NCBI GenBank assembly: GCA_965227455.1
Contig: OZ245752.1
Location: 496,001 to 560,000 of the forward strand
DNA from: JABDIP01 sp965227455
Lineage (GTDB): Bacteria; Pseudomonadota; Alphaproteobacteria; DSM-16000; Inquilinaceae
DNA length: 64,000 nt
Reading direction: 5' to 3'
The stretch's first letter is position 1. Each line of letters begins with the position of its first letter. The notes beneath the pieces were generated by a model. The model did not search any database, was not told the DNA's origin, and saw nothing but the letters and a program-made list of their open reading frames with translations. Both the position numbers and the translations under genes were made by a program. Of this stretch, positions 34,848 to 43,125 are shown piece by piece.

Positions 34848-35344
34848 TTCTGGCTGGACCGACAGCCAGGGAGCCCCGGGCGAATTATTTGCTCGGGGCG
34901 GTTGGCCGTTTCCGGTGGCCGGCGGCCGGCAATCCGCCGTCCATCCGGCTGCGGAGCGCGGTTTCGGGTCTGGAATTGGCCTCGGTATCGTGCTTCAAGT
35001 TATTGATTTCATTAGAGTATGTATCGATACAGCCCGTTTTGATTGTCAATTGTCAGAGTCGCTGACCTATTCGAATGCTTATCAAAATATGAATCCATTT
35101 TAATTAGATAATCTTCTCATCCGCTGCAATGTAAACGTGCCGTTTACACTTTGTTGGTGATATTTCGCTCACAGCCGACGGTTGAAGGCTGGCGTGCTCA
35201 TGGATACCGGCCGCGCCGATCCTCGAGCCTGCCGCCGACCCGGCGGTCGAGACAGGATTCTCTGATGTAACCGCGGTTTCCTCCTCCCCGAGGGCGTGAA
35301 ATCCGGGCCCGTTCCATAGGTCCAATGCAACGAAAGGAATTGGC
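34848..35344. other. 497-base AT-rich intergenic region
   Basis: No gene recognised. It contains a GC-rich imperfect hairpin just after the DUF3604 gene (34873-34899, no T-tract), AT-rich sequence at 35000-35120 suited to a promoter, the operator-like palindrome at 35130-35148, and an AACCGCGGTT palindrome near 35268-35277. Confidence 0.5.
35130..35148. promoter_or_regulatory. Perfect operator-like inverted repeat
   Basis: TGTAAACG-TGC-CGTTTACA: two perfect 8-base arms and a 3-base spacer, about 200 bases upstream of the PhnD-like gene and next to an AT-rich tract. The half-site resembles LacI-family operators (TGTAAACG), but those usually lack the spacer. No matching regulator gene is in the window. 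Confidence 0.45.
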
Positions 35345-36250
35345 ATGTTCCGGAAAGTGAAAGTAGCCGCTCTCGCACTCTCCGTGCTGTCGGCAATATT
35401 CGTGAGTTCCTCGGCATCGGCCGAAATCCGCTTCGGGGTCACCGCCCCGCGCGGCGATGAGGTCGCCATCAACCAATGGAGCGAGCTGGGCACGTATCTC
35501 TCGATGCGGCTCGGTGAGCCGGTGCGGATCGTGCCGCTGGCGGTGCACGCCTCGATCTACAATCTCGGCAACCGCAATGTCGATTTCCTCCTGACCAATC
35601 CGGTGCAATCGGCCATCGGCATGTCGGTCCTGCGCGCGGAACCTCTGGCCACCTTGAACAAGCGGTCCGGCACGGAGTTCTCCGGCGTGATCATCTCCCG
35701 GTCCGATTCCGGCATCGAGACCGCCCAGGACGTTCGCGGCCGCCGGGTCGTGTCGCTGCGCGTCGGCATCTCCGCCGGCGCCTATATCTTCCAGGCCTAT
35801 CACCTGCAGCTTCGCGGCGTCGCCGTGCCGCAGGACCTTGCGTCGCTGGAAGAGCGCCGTACCCAGGATGAACTGGTCTATGCGGTGCGCGACCGGGTGG
35901 CGGACGTCGCCTTCATCCGCACCGGCGTGCTGGAGGCGATGGCCCGCGAAGGCAAGATCAACATGGCGGATTTCACCATCGTCGATCGGAACAATGACGA
36001 TTTCCCGCTGGTCCATTCCACCCGCCTGTATCCGGAATGGTTCGTGATGTCGGCGCCGGGGCTGGACGAGACCCTGGCCCAGCGCGTGAAGTGGAACCTG
36101 CTGGCGCTGACGCCGGACGATCTGGCCTCCCAGCGCGCCAACATCAACGGCTTCGTCCACCCGTTGTCGCTGGACGAACTGCGCGACGCGCTGATCGGCC
36201 TGCATGTGCCGCCGTTCAACGACCCGGGTCTCAGCGACACCGGAAGCTGA
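35345..36250 (+). CDS. PhnD-like phosphate/phosphonate-type solute-binding protein
   Basis: 301 residues. A Sec signal (MFRKVKVAALALSVLSAIF, cleavage near SASA) is followed by IRFGVTAPRGDEVAINQWSE, LGNRNVDFLLTNPVQSAIG and GRRVVSLRVGISAGAYIFQ, matching PhnD-like PBP2 proteins. No permease or ATPase is adjacent. Such orphan PhnD-like proteins often feed sensor kinases, and a membrane histidine kinase gene lies 410 bases downstream. A possible terminator hairpin between them suggests separate transcription. Confidence 0.82.
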   Translation: MFRKVKVAALALSVLSAIFVSSSASAEIRFGVTAPRGDEVAINQWSELGTYLSMRLGEPVRIVPLAVHASIYNLGNRNVDFLLTNPVQSAIGMSVLRAEPLATLNKRSGTEFSGVIISRSDSGIETAQDVRGRRVVSLRVGISAGAYIFQAYHLQLRGVAVPQDLASLEERRTQDELVYAVRDRVADVAFIRTGVLEAMAREGKINMADFTIVDRNNDDFPLVHSTRLYPEWFVMSAPGLDETLAQRVKWNLLALTPDDLASQRANINGFVHPLSLDELRDALIGLHVPPFNDPGLSDTGS

Positions 36251-36322
36251 CCGCCGTACCGGCCGGCCGTCGCGCCTCCGCCCGACGGCCGGCTCCCCCG
36301 CAATGCACTACGTCTCGGCCGG

Positions 36323-36352
36323 AACCCCTTCTCGTGTGGGAAGGGGTTTCTG
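36323..36352 (+). terminator. Possible rho-independent terminator after the PhnD-like gene
   Basis: AACCCCTTC (36323-36331) pairs perfectly with GAAGGGGTT (36340-36348) around an 8-base loop, followed by TTC and a weak T-rich stretch. It lies 72 bases after the stop codon. Confidence 0.5.
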
Positions 36353-36660
36353 GCTTTGCGTCTCCTGCTTTCTGCAGGTGCGACTGGCAGTTCCAGAATA
36401 CCGGCATGGCTACTTTGTAAGTTAACTAATTGGTATTGGAATAACGCCCCGATAGTCGCTGTTAAGTTGTTGTCGATAATGGACGTCAGGCCGCGGGAGA
36501 CGATCTATACTTCAACAAGCGGTCCTTCGAATCTCATTAGAGGATTGCCCTTGTCCAGCGGCCGGCAGCCGGGTCGTCGGCCCGTGCGGCGGTCTTCGAA
36601 ACCCATGCATGTCAGGCGCGCCCTGGCATGTTCCACGACAGGTGGCCCGAGGTTAGTACG
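36353..36660. other. Intergenic region before the hybrid kinase
   Basis: About 308 bases, AT-rich at 36400-36480, with no gene. It is expected to hold the promoter of the hybrid kinase; I could not assign a -35/-10 pair with confidence. Confidence 0.4.
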
Positions 36661-38598
36661 ATGGTGAAGCGCCTCATTCGCCACATTCGGCCCGGCCATC
36701 GGGACCTCATGTTGGCCGTGCTGGCATTCGTCGGTCTGGCGCTCGTCCTTGCCTCCCTTGATTTTGTCGAATGGCTGTTCGCCGCCACGCGCGAATTCGA
36801 GCATCTGGAACTGGATGACTGGATCGCGGCGCTGCCGGCATTGGCGATTGCGATGGCCTGGTATGCCTATCGCCGCTGGCAGGACTCGAAGGTACTGGCG
36901 GAGGAATTGGCGCAAACGGTCGAGCGCCTGCGCAGGACATCCGAGGAACTCACCGTGGCCAAGGATGCGGCGGAGCGCGCCAGCGCCGCCAAGTCGGAAT
37001 TCCTCGCGACCATGAGCCACGAGATCCGGACGCCGCTGAACGGCGTCATTCCGGTGACCGAATTGTTGCTTGAGACCGATCTCAGCGACGAGCAGCGGGC
37101 CTATGCGAACACGGTGTACCAGTCCGGCACCGCGCTTCTCGAAATCATCAACGACATCCTGAATCTCTCACGGCTCGAGGCCGGCCGGGTCGAGTTGGAG
37201 AACGCGCCGATCCCGGTCACGGGTATCGTGGAGAGCGTCGCAACATTGTTCGGCGCCGAGGCCAGGGAGAAGGGCCTCGAGATTTCACTCTATGTCGATC
37301 CGGATGTGCCGCGGACACTGATTGGTGACGGCACCAAGCTGCGGCAGGTTCTCCTCAACCTCATCGGCAACGCGGTGAAATTCACCGAGGCCGGCGGCAT
37401 TACCATCGCCCTGACCCTGGATGCCCGCAGCGACGGGGTCGCCACGGCCCGGTTCGAGGTCGCCGATACCGGCATCGGCATCGCCGAGGAGTACCGCGCG
37501 AACATCTTCGAGAAGTTCTCACAGGCCGAGGCCTCGATGACCCGCCGCTTCGGCGGCACCGGCCTGGGGCTGGCGATCTGCCGGAGCCTGGTGGAGGTGA
37601 TGGGCGGGCGGATCGGCGTCGAGAGCGTTGTCGGGGAAGGTAGCCGGTTCTGGTTCACCGCGCGTCTGGCAGAGGTGCCGGGGGAGGAGGCGCAAGAGAC
37701 CGCCGCCGAAGCGGATCTGGCCGACATGCGCGTGCTGGTCATCGACGGGTCCGCCTTGGGCCGGCAGGTTCTGGCAAGGCAGCTTCGGGCCTGGGGTATG
37801 GCGGTGGCGACCGCCCATGAGGGGCAGTCGGCACTCGCCCTGTTGCGTGACGCCGCCGAGCGGGGCATGCCCTACCAAGCAGCGATCGTCGAGCATGCCC
37901 CGCCGCGGTCCGACGGTTTGGCGCTGGCGTCCTATGTCCGCAAGGACCCTCTGCTGTCGGCGACCCGGCTGGTGCTGGCCTCCGCCGGCCCGCTGCCCCA
38001 CCGCGCCGCCGGCGACGATGCACCGACTGTCCAGGCCTGCCTGCAGAAGCCGCTGGTCCCCAGCGCCCTGAAGACGAGCCTGCGTCCGACGAACGGATCG
38101 GGCGCTCCGGAATCGACGGGCCGGGACAACCGACACGCCCAGCTGACGGCATCCGGCCTGCCGGCGCTCGAGATCCTTGTTGCCGAGGACAACCTGTCGA
38201 ACCGCGACCTTCTGGTCCGCATCCTGTCCAGGCTGGGCCATGACACGGAGGTGGTCGGCAATGGTCGAGACGCGGTGTCTGCGGTGGAGCGGCGCGCCTA
38301 CGACCTGGTGCTGATGGATATCCGCATGCCGGTCATGAACGGCATCGAGGCCTTGCAGGCGATCCGTGCCATGCCGGGCCCCGCCGCGGACCTGCCGATC
38401 GTGGCGATCACCGCCGATGCCATGCGGGGCGACCGGGAAAAGCACCTGGGACTCGGGTTCACCGAGAGCATCAGCAAGCCCATAGACCGCAAGCATCTCA
38501 ACCGCGTGCTCACCGATTGCCAGCGCAACCTGGCCGAGGGCCGGCCGTCTAACGGCGCGGCCGATGTTCCGACCATATCCAGGGCGGCCGGACGCTAG
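36661..38598 (+). CDS. Hybrid sensor histidine kinase with two receiver domains
   Basis: 645 residues. Two membrane helices near the N-terminus (LMLAVLAFVGLALVL; WIAALPALAIAMAWY) with almost no periplasmic sensor between them. A coiled coil leads to HisKA (ATMSHEIRTPLNGV), then the ATPase domain (LNLIGNAVKFTEAG, DTGIGIAEEY, FGGTGLGLAI). The first receiver (MRVLVIDGSALGRQVL...AAIVEHAPP) has Glu where the phospho-accepting Asp should be and lacks the DD pair. The second receiver (LEILVAEDNLSNRDLL, LVLMDIRMPVMNG) is intact. Likely works with a separate phosphotransfer protein. Confidence 0.92.
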   Translation: MVKRLIRHIRPGHRDLMLAVLAFVGLALVLASLDFVEWLFAATREFEHLELDDWIAALPALAIAMAWYAYRRWQDSKVLAEELAQTVERLRRTSEELTVAKDAAERASAAKSEFLATMSHEIRTPLNGVIPVTELLLETDLSDEQRAYANTVYQSGTALLEIINDILNLSRLEAGRVELENAPIPVTGIVESVATLFGAEAREKGLEISLYVDPDVPRTLIGDGTKLRQVLLNLIGNAVKFTEAGGITIALTLDARSDGVATARFEVADTGIGIAEEYRANIFEKFSQAEASMTRRFGGTGLGLAICRSLVEVMGGRIGVESVVGEGSRFWFTARLAEVPGEEAQETAAEADLADMRVLVIDGSALGRQVLARQLRAWGMAVATAHEGQSALALLRDAAERGMPYQAAIVEHAPPRSDGLALASYVRKDPLLSATRLVLASAGPLPHRAAGDDAPTVQACLQKPLVPSALKTSLRPTNGSGAPESTGRDNRHAQLTASGLPALEILVAEDNLSNRDLLVRILSRLGHDTEVVGNGRDAVSAVERRAYDLVLMDIRMPVMNGIEALQAIRAMPGPAADLPIVAITADAMRGDREKHLGLGFTESISKPIDRKHLNRVLTDCQRNLAEGRPSNGAADVPTISRAAGR

Positions 38599-38633
38599 CG
38601 GCGCGAGTATCGTATGCGCAGTGCGGCCGCGGA

Positions 38634-39005
38634 CTAGAGCAGCTTCCACTCTCCTGACGGCAGCTTGCACCGGTCGAAGACATAGCGGAACGGCGTGCCC
38701 GATGTCGGCAGCTCGATATCATGCTGCAGCCGCCGGCAGGGCAGGTCGTTATGGGTGAAGATCCCGACCAGCATGACCGAGCCCCGGGCGCCGCTCTCCG
38801 GATTGGACCAATCCTCGAAATCGCCCAGCTCGGCCCGCTCGCCCTCGTACAGCTTGGCCGCTGCTGCCGTGGCCAGCCGGATATCGGTGTCAGTCACCTC
38901 GAAATCCGACCGGCGGAAGGGGTTGAGCTGGGCATGCGCCGGCACCGTCGCCGCGACCAGTGTGATGGTGGCCGTCAGGGCCGCCAGTGCCATCCCTCTG
39001 AACAT
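38634..39005 (-). CDS. Small exported hypothetical protein
   Basis: 123 residues with a signal peptide (MFRGMALAALTATITLVAATVPAHA). The mature part RSDFEVTDTDIRLATAAAAKLYEGE then RGSVMLVGIFTHNDLPCRRL and YVFDRCKLPSGEWKLL resembles small periplasmic proteins of the surface-antigen (RT0821/Lpp0805-like) type: a 17-kDa-antigen-like tail with two Cys that could form a disulfide. Convergent with the kinase gene and divergent from aspS. Function unknown. Confidence 0.65.
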   Translation of the reverse strand: MFRGMALAALTATITLVAATVPAHAQLNPFRRSDFEVTDTDIRLATAAAAKLYEGERAELGDFEDWSNPESGARGSVMLVGIFTHNDLPCRRLQHDIELPTSGTPFRYVFDRCKLPSGEWKLL

Positions 39006-39211
39006 CGGTAATCCTCGCCTGTCTGTCGCCTTTGGGGCCGTTTGCCGCCCTCTGCCGCGATGGCGAAGGTCCGGCCCGTCTCTTGCCGTGAGTTTTGCAT
39101 CTTTAACCTAGACCAAAACGGTGGCAAGGCGAGCGGCGGGGTGGCGGTCGATTTGCCGCCCGCGCGGACTGGCGCCTTGACAAGCCACCGCCATCGGTGT
39201 GCTTTTGCGCG

Positions 39212-39233
39212 CCGATTTCCAGCGGGAAATCGG
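39212..39233 (+). other. Hairpin in the aspS leader
   Basis: CCGATTTCC (39212-39220) pairs perfectly with GGAAATCGG (39225-39233) around AGCG, about 53 bases before the aspS start. A TTGACA hexamer lies at 39177-39182, but no good -10 follows. Possible structured 5' leader. Confidence 0.3.
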
Positions 39234-39286
39234 TTGCTCCTCACTGCAGAAGAAGCCGGCGCGCGATGCCCAAGGACCCGTCACCC

Positions 39287-41086
39287 ATGCATCCCTATCG
39301 TACCCATACCTGCGGCGCCCTGCGCGAGACCGATGCGGGCCAGACCGTGCGGCTGTCCGGCTGGGTCCATCGCAAGCGCGACCACGGCAACCTGTTGTTC
39401 GTCGATCTGCGCGACCATTTCGGCCTGACGCAATGCGTCATCGACGTCTCCAGCCCGCATTTCGCCGCCGCCGAAGCGGCGCGGCTGGAGACCGTCGTCA
39501 CCGTGACCGGGCCGGTGACCCTGCGCACCGAGGACACCATCAACGACAAGCTGCCGACCGGCCGCATCGAGGTGAAGGTCGACGATATCTCGGCTCAGTC
39601 GACCGCCGACATGCTGCCGCTGCAGGTCAACTCCGAGGCCGACTACGGCGAGGACATCCGCCTCAGATACCGCTACCTCGATCTCAGGCGCGAGAAGATG
39701 CAGCGCAACATCGCGCTGCGGTCCAGCATCATCGCGTCGATCCGCCGGCGGATGATCGAGCAAGGCTTCACCGAGTTCCAGACCCCGATCCTTACCGCCA
39801 CCAGCCCCGAGGGCGCGCGCGATTTCCTGGTGCCCAGCCGTCTGCACCCCGGCAAGTTCTACGCTCTGCCGCAGGCGCCGCAGCAGTTCAAGCAGTTGCT
39901 GATGGTCGCCGGCTTCGACCGCTATTTCCAGATCGCACCCTGCTTTCGCGACGAGGACAGCCGCGCCGACCGCTCGCCGGGCGAGTTCTACCAGCTTGAT
40001 TTCGAGATGAGCTTCGTGACCCAGGAGGATGTCTTCGCGGCGATCGAGCCGGTGCTGCACGGCGTATTCGAGGAGTTCGCGGACTTCACTGGCACCCCGC
40101 GGCCGGTCAGCCCGCCGCCGTTCCCGCGCATCCCCCATGAGCAGGCGATGCTGCTTTACGGATCCGACAAACCGGATCTGCGCAACCCGCTGGTCATCTG
40201 CGACGTGACCAATGTGTTCGCCCGCGACGACGTCGAGTTCCGCGCCTTCAAGGGTGTCATTGCCAAGGGCGGCGTGGTGCGGGCGATCCGGGCGCCACAG
40301 GTCGCCGACAGGCCGCGCAGCTTCTTCGACAAGCTCAATGCCTGGGCCCAGGGGGAGGGGGCGCCGGGGCTCGGATACATCCTGTTCGCCGATGGCGGCG
40401 GCAAGGGGCCGATCGCCAAGTTCGTGCCCGAGGCCGCGCAGCAGGCGCTGCGGGAGGCTGCCGGGCTGGAGGACGGCGATGCGGTGTTCCTGATCTGCGA
40501 TATGAAGCCGGCGGCGGAGAAGATGGCCGGCCTGGCCCGGACCCGGATCGCCGAGGATATGGACATCATCGACCGCGATCGCTTCGAGTTCTGCTGGATC
40601 GTCGACTTCCCGATGTTCGAGCTGGACGAGGAGACCGGCAAGATCGACTTCAGCCACAACCCGTTCTCGATGCCCCAGGGCGGTCTGGAGGCGCTGGAGA
40701 GCATGGACCCGCTGGAGGTCAAGGCCTTCCAGTACGACATCGTCTGCAACGGCGTGGAGCTGTCCTCGGGCGCCATCCGGAACCACCTGCCGGAGATCAT
40801 GTACAAGGCGTTCGGGATCGCCGGCTACGACCCCGATGTGCTGGAGGCGCGGTTCGGCGGCATGCTGTCGGCGCTGAAGTTCGGCGCGCCGCCCCATGGC
40901 GGCTCGGCGCCCGGCATCGACCGCATCGTCATGCTGCTGGCCGACGAGCCCAATATCCGCGAGGTCATCGCCTTCCCGATGAACCAGCGGGCCGAGGATC
41001 TGATGATGCAGGCGCCGGCCGAGGTCGAACGGGCCCGGATGAAGGAGTTGCACATCAAGCCCGACATGCCGCCGGTCAAGAAATAG
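39287..41086 (+). CDS. aspS: Aspartyl-tRNA synthetase, probably non-discriminating
   Basis: 599 residues, the bacterial-type length. Class II motifs: FRDEDSRADRSPGEFYQLDF (motif 2) and GGSAPGIDRIVMLL (motif 3). The anticodon-binding domain begins GWVHRKRDHGNLLFVDLRDH. The His at position 33 (R-D-H-G) corresponds to the His that makes Pseudomonas-type AspRS charge both tRNA-Asp and tRNA-Asn, where discriminating enzymes have Leu. This agrees with the GatCAB genes at the right edge. The start was chosen at MHPYRTHTCGALRE, the usual N-terminus. Confidence 0.97.
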   Translation: MHPYRTHTCGALRETDAGQTVRLSGWVHRKRDHGNLLFVDLRDHFGLTQCVIDVSSPHFAAAEAARLETVVTVTGPVTLRTEDTINDKLPTGRIEVKVDDISAQSTADMLPLQVNSEADYGEDIRLRYRYLDLRREKMQRNIALRSSIIASIRRRMIEQGFTEFQTPILTATSPEGARDFLVPSRLHPGKFYALPQAPQQFKQLLMVAGFDRYFQIAPCFRDEDSRADRSPGEFYQLDFEMSFVTQEDVFAAIEPVLHGVFEEFADFTGTPRPVSPPPFPRIPHEQAMLLYGSDKPDLRNPLVICDVTNVFARDDVEFRAFKGVIAKGGVVRAIRAPQVADRPRSFFDKLNAWAQGEGAPGLGYILFADGGGKGPIAKFVPEAAQQALREAAGLEDGDAVFLICDMKPAAEKMAGLARTRIAEDMDIIDRDRFEFCWIVDFPMFELDEETGKIDFSHNPFSMPQGGLEALESMDPLEVKAFQYDIVCNGVELSSGAIRNHLPEIMYKAFGIAGYDPDVLEARFGGMLSALKFGAPPHGGSAPGIDRIVMLLADEPNIREVIAFPMNQRAEDLMMQAPAEVERARMKELHIKPDMPPVKK

Positions 41087-41102
41087 CGCCCGCGGCGCGG
41101 CA

Positions 41103-41789
41103 TCACTCGTCGCGCCGGGCCGCCTTGTCCGCGTAGAGCGCCGTATCGGCAGCGGCGATCAACTCGTCCGCCTGGGCGCCGGCCCGGTAGGGCACCGCGC
41201 CGAAGCTCGCCCGCATCCCGATGCGCCGGCCTTGCCAATCGACGGTTTCGGCGTCGGCGATGGCCCTCAGGATTTCGATCTTGGCCATCCCGCCATCGAT
41301 GTCGCAGTGGGTCAGCAGGATGGCGAACTCATCGCCGCCCAGCCGTCCGACCACATCGGTCTCGCGAACGCTCCGGCGCATCAGTGTGGCGAAATGGCGC
41401 AACACCGCATCGCCGGCCGGATGGCCGTGGCGGTCGTTGACCGGCTTGAAACCGTCCAGGTCGCACAGCGCCAGTACGCCGGTCTCGCCGTGACGGCGGG
41501 CCGCGGCGAGGTGGCGGCGCAGATGATCCAACATGCTGCGCCGGTTCTCCAGACCGGTCAGATCGTCGGTGGCGCTCAGCCGCTCCAGCTGCGCGATGCG
41601 CCGGCGCTGGGCCACCAGCACCGTCTCCGCCTCGCGGACCAAATCCAGGGCGTGGCGCACCAGGAACGAGGCCGCCGGACCGGATCCGTCCTGCAGGGCG
41701 CCGGTCAGGCTGAGAAGCGCGGCGTCCAGCGATCCCGCGTCGCTGGCGAACGGCTCGGACTGGGTGAATTGGCGAAGCGGCGATGCCAT
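41103..41789 (-). CDS. Cytoplasmic GGDEF diguanylate cyclase
   Basis: 228 residues. An N-terminal helical part (~70 residues, no membrane segment or recognised sensor) leads into LSATDDLTGLENRRSMLDHL and the intact active site RLGGDEFAIL. An RxxD inhibitory site is present (RETD, just before GRLGGDEF), so product inhibition by c-di-GMP is expected. Makes c-di-GMP from GTP. Convergent with aspS (16-base gap). The 305 bases beyond its start (41790-42094) are AT-rich and hold no recognised gene. Confidence 0.92.
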   Translation of the reverse strand: MASPLRQFTQSEPFASDAGSLDAALLSLTGALQDGSGPAASFLVRHALDLVREAETVLVAQRRRIAQLERLSATDDLTGLENRRSMLDHLRRHLAAARRHGETGVLALCDLDGFKPVNDRHGHPAGDAVLRHFATLMRRSVRETDVVGRLGGDEFAILLTHCDIDGGMAKIEILRAIADAETVDWQGRRIGMRASFGAVPYRAGAQADELIAAADTALYADKAARRDE

Positions 41790-42094
41790 GGCGAACGGGA
41801 CTCCTGTGACGTGGGCTTGGGTAACGTCACGGTGCGGTGTTGCATTCCCCGTGCCATCAAGAATTACAACGAACTTATTGATTTAAAAAAATAATTATCA
41901 GCGGCATCGATGCATCCGAGGGTCGGGCATGGAAATCCTTGCCGATCGGACGGAGACGGCGGCAAGCTTTGCCGCGCCGGTCCCGCCTTGCGTCATTCTC
42001 ATAAAAACCGCATTCAAGGCTTTGTGTATGCTGGCGCTTCACTATGTTTCAATAATCATTGGCCAGTCTGAACTGGGCACCGTTGGAGGCTTGT

Positions 42095-42889
42095 TTGTCA
42101 GTTTTCGCCGCGCGACACACCGCGATCGTTCTCGCCGCCGGTCTCTTGGCCGCGACGCCGTCCGCCGCATGGGAAATCGCTCCGCACCGGGCGATCTATC
42201 AGCTTGACCTGGCATCGGCCCGCATGGGCTCGCAGGTCAGCGATGTCGGCGGCCAGATGCTGTTCGTCTGGGAAGACAGCTGCGACGGATGGACGGTCGA
42301 GCAGCGCTACCGCACGAACTACGTCTTCGCCGAGGGCGGCCAGGTCGAACAGCGCATGACCTATGCCACCTGGGAGTCCAAGGACGGCCGCGACTTCAAT
42401 TTCAGCGTCCGCAACGTGACCGGCAACCTCACCGACGAAGAGGTTCGCGGCATCGCCAGCTTCACCGGCGAGGGCCCGGGCACCGTCGAGTTCCGCATGC
42501 CGGAGAACCGGGAGGAGCGCCTGCCCAGCGGCACCCTGTTCCCGACCGCCCATACCCTGCGCCTGCTGGACGAGGCCGAGGCCGGGCAACGCTTCTTCAT
42601 CGCCATGCTGTTCGACGGCACCGAGGTCGACGGGCTGAACGAGATCAGCGCCGTGATCGGCGATCTGCAGCCGGCTGTGTCGGCCGAGAATGCGCTCCTG
42701 GAACGGCCGTCCTGGCCGGTCCAACTGGCCTTCTTCTCGCTCGCCGAGCCGACATCGGAGCCCACCTACGAGATGTCGGTGACCCTCTACGACAACGGCA
42801 TCGTCGACGGCATGCTGATCGATTACGGCGACTTCGTCGTCCGGGCGACCCTGCTCGAGCTGGAGCCGGTCGAAGCGCCCGATTGCTGA
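42095..42889 (+). CDS. eipB: EipB-like envelope integrity protein (DUF1849)
   Basis: 264 residues. I chose a TTG start at 42095 because GGAGG lies five bases before it and it gives a clean signal peptide (MSVFAARHTAIVLAAGLLAA, cleavage after PSAA). The mature part matches DUF1849/EipB: HRAIYQLDLASARMGSQVSD, FVWEDSCDGWTVEQRY and LDEAEAGQRFF. Cys63 and the C-terminal Cys264 match the disulfide pair conserved in EipB, a periplasmic beta-spiral protein needed for envelope integrity in alphaproteobacteria. Convergent with dinB across a palindromic repeat. Confidence 0.88.
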   Translation: MSVFAARHTAIVLAAGLLAATPSAAWEIAPHRAIYQLDLASARMGSQVSDVGGQMLFVWEDSCDGWTVEQRYRTNYVFAEGGQVEQRMTYATWESKDGRDFNFSVRNVTGNLTDEEVRGIASFTGEGPGTVEFRMPENREERLPSGTLFPTAHTLRLLDEAEAGQRFFIAMLFDGTEVDGLNEISAVIGDLQPAVSAENALLERPSWPVQLAFFSLAEPTSEPTYEMSVTLYDNGIVDGMLIDYGDFVVRATLLELEPVEAPDC

Positions 42890-42929
42890 GCTGTTCCGAC
42901 AGTCTTCCTCTGGCTCCGTTTGGAGCATC

Positions 42930-43103
42930 TCCCTCACCCAGCTTCGGATAAGGCTCGGCCAAGGCCCTCGCCAAGCCTCCGCACCCTCTCCCCAAGGAGA
43001 GGGATTGGCCACACTTCACCTTGGTTCCCTCTCCCTTGGGGAGAGGGTTGTGAAGGCTTGGCGAGGCCATTGGCCGAGCCTTAGCAGAAGCTGGGTGAGG
43101 GGG
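42930..43103. repeat. Palindromic repeat element between eipB and dinB
   Basis: Left arm about 42930-43002, right arm 43027-43103. Complementary blocks include CCCTCACCCAGCTTC / GAAGCTGGGTGAGGG, AAGGCTCGGCCAA / TTGGCCGAGCCTT and CTCGCCAAGCCT / AGGCTTGGCGAG. Each arm also ends in its own small hairpin (CCCTCTCC...GGAGAGGG). This is a MITE/REP-like element able to fold into a large cruciform. No coding capacity. Confidence 0.85.
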
Positions 43104-43125
43104 AATTTCCGGGCTCCGGGGCCTC

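Noticed and set aside
34873..34899. GC-rich hairpin after the DUF3604 gene considered as a terminator
   Set aside because: It contains a mismatch and is followed by GGTTGG, not a T-tract.
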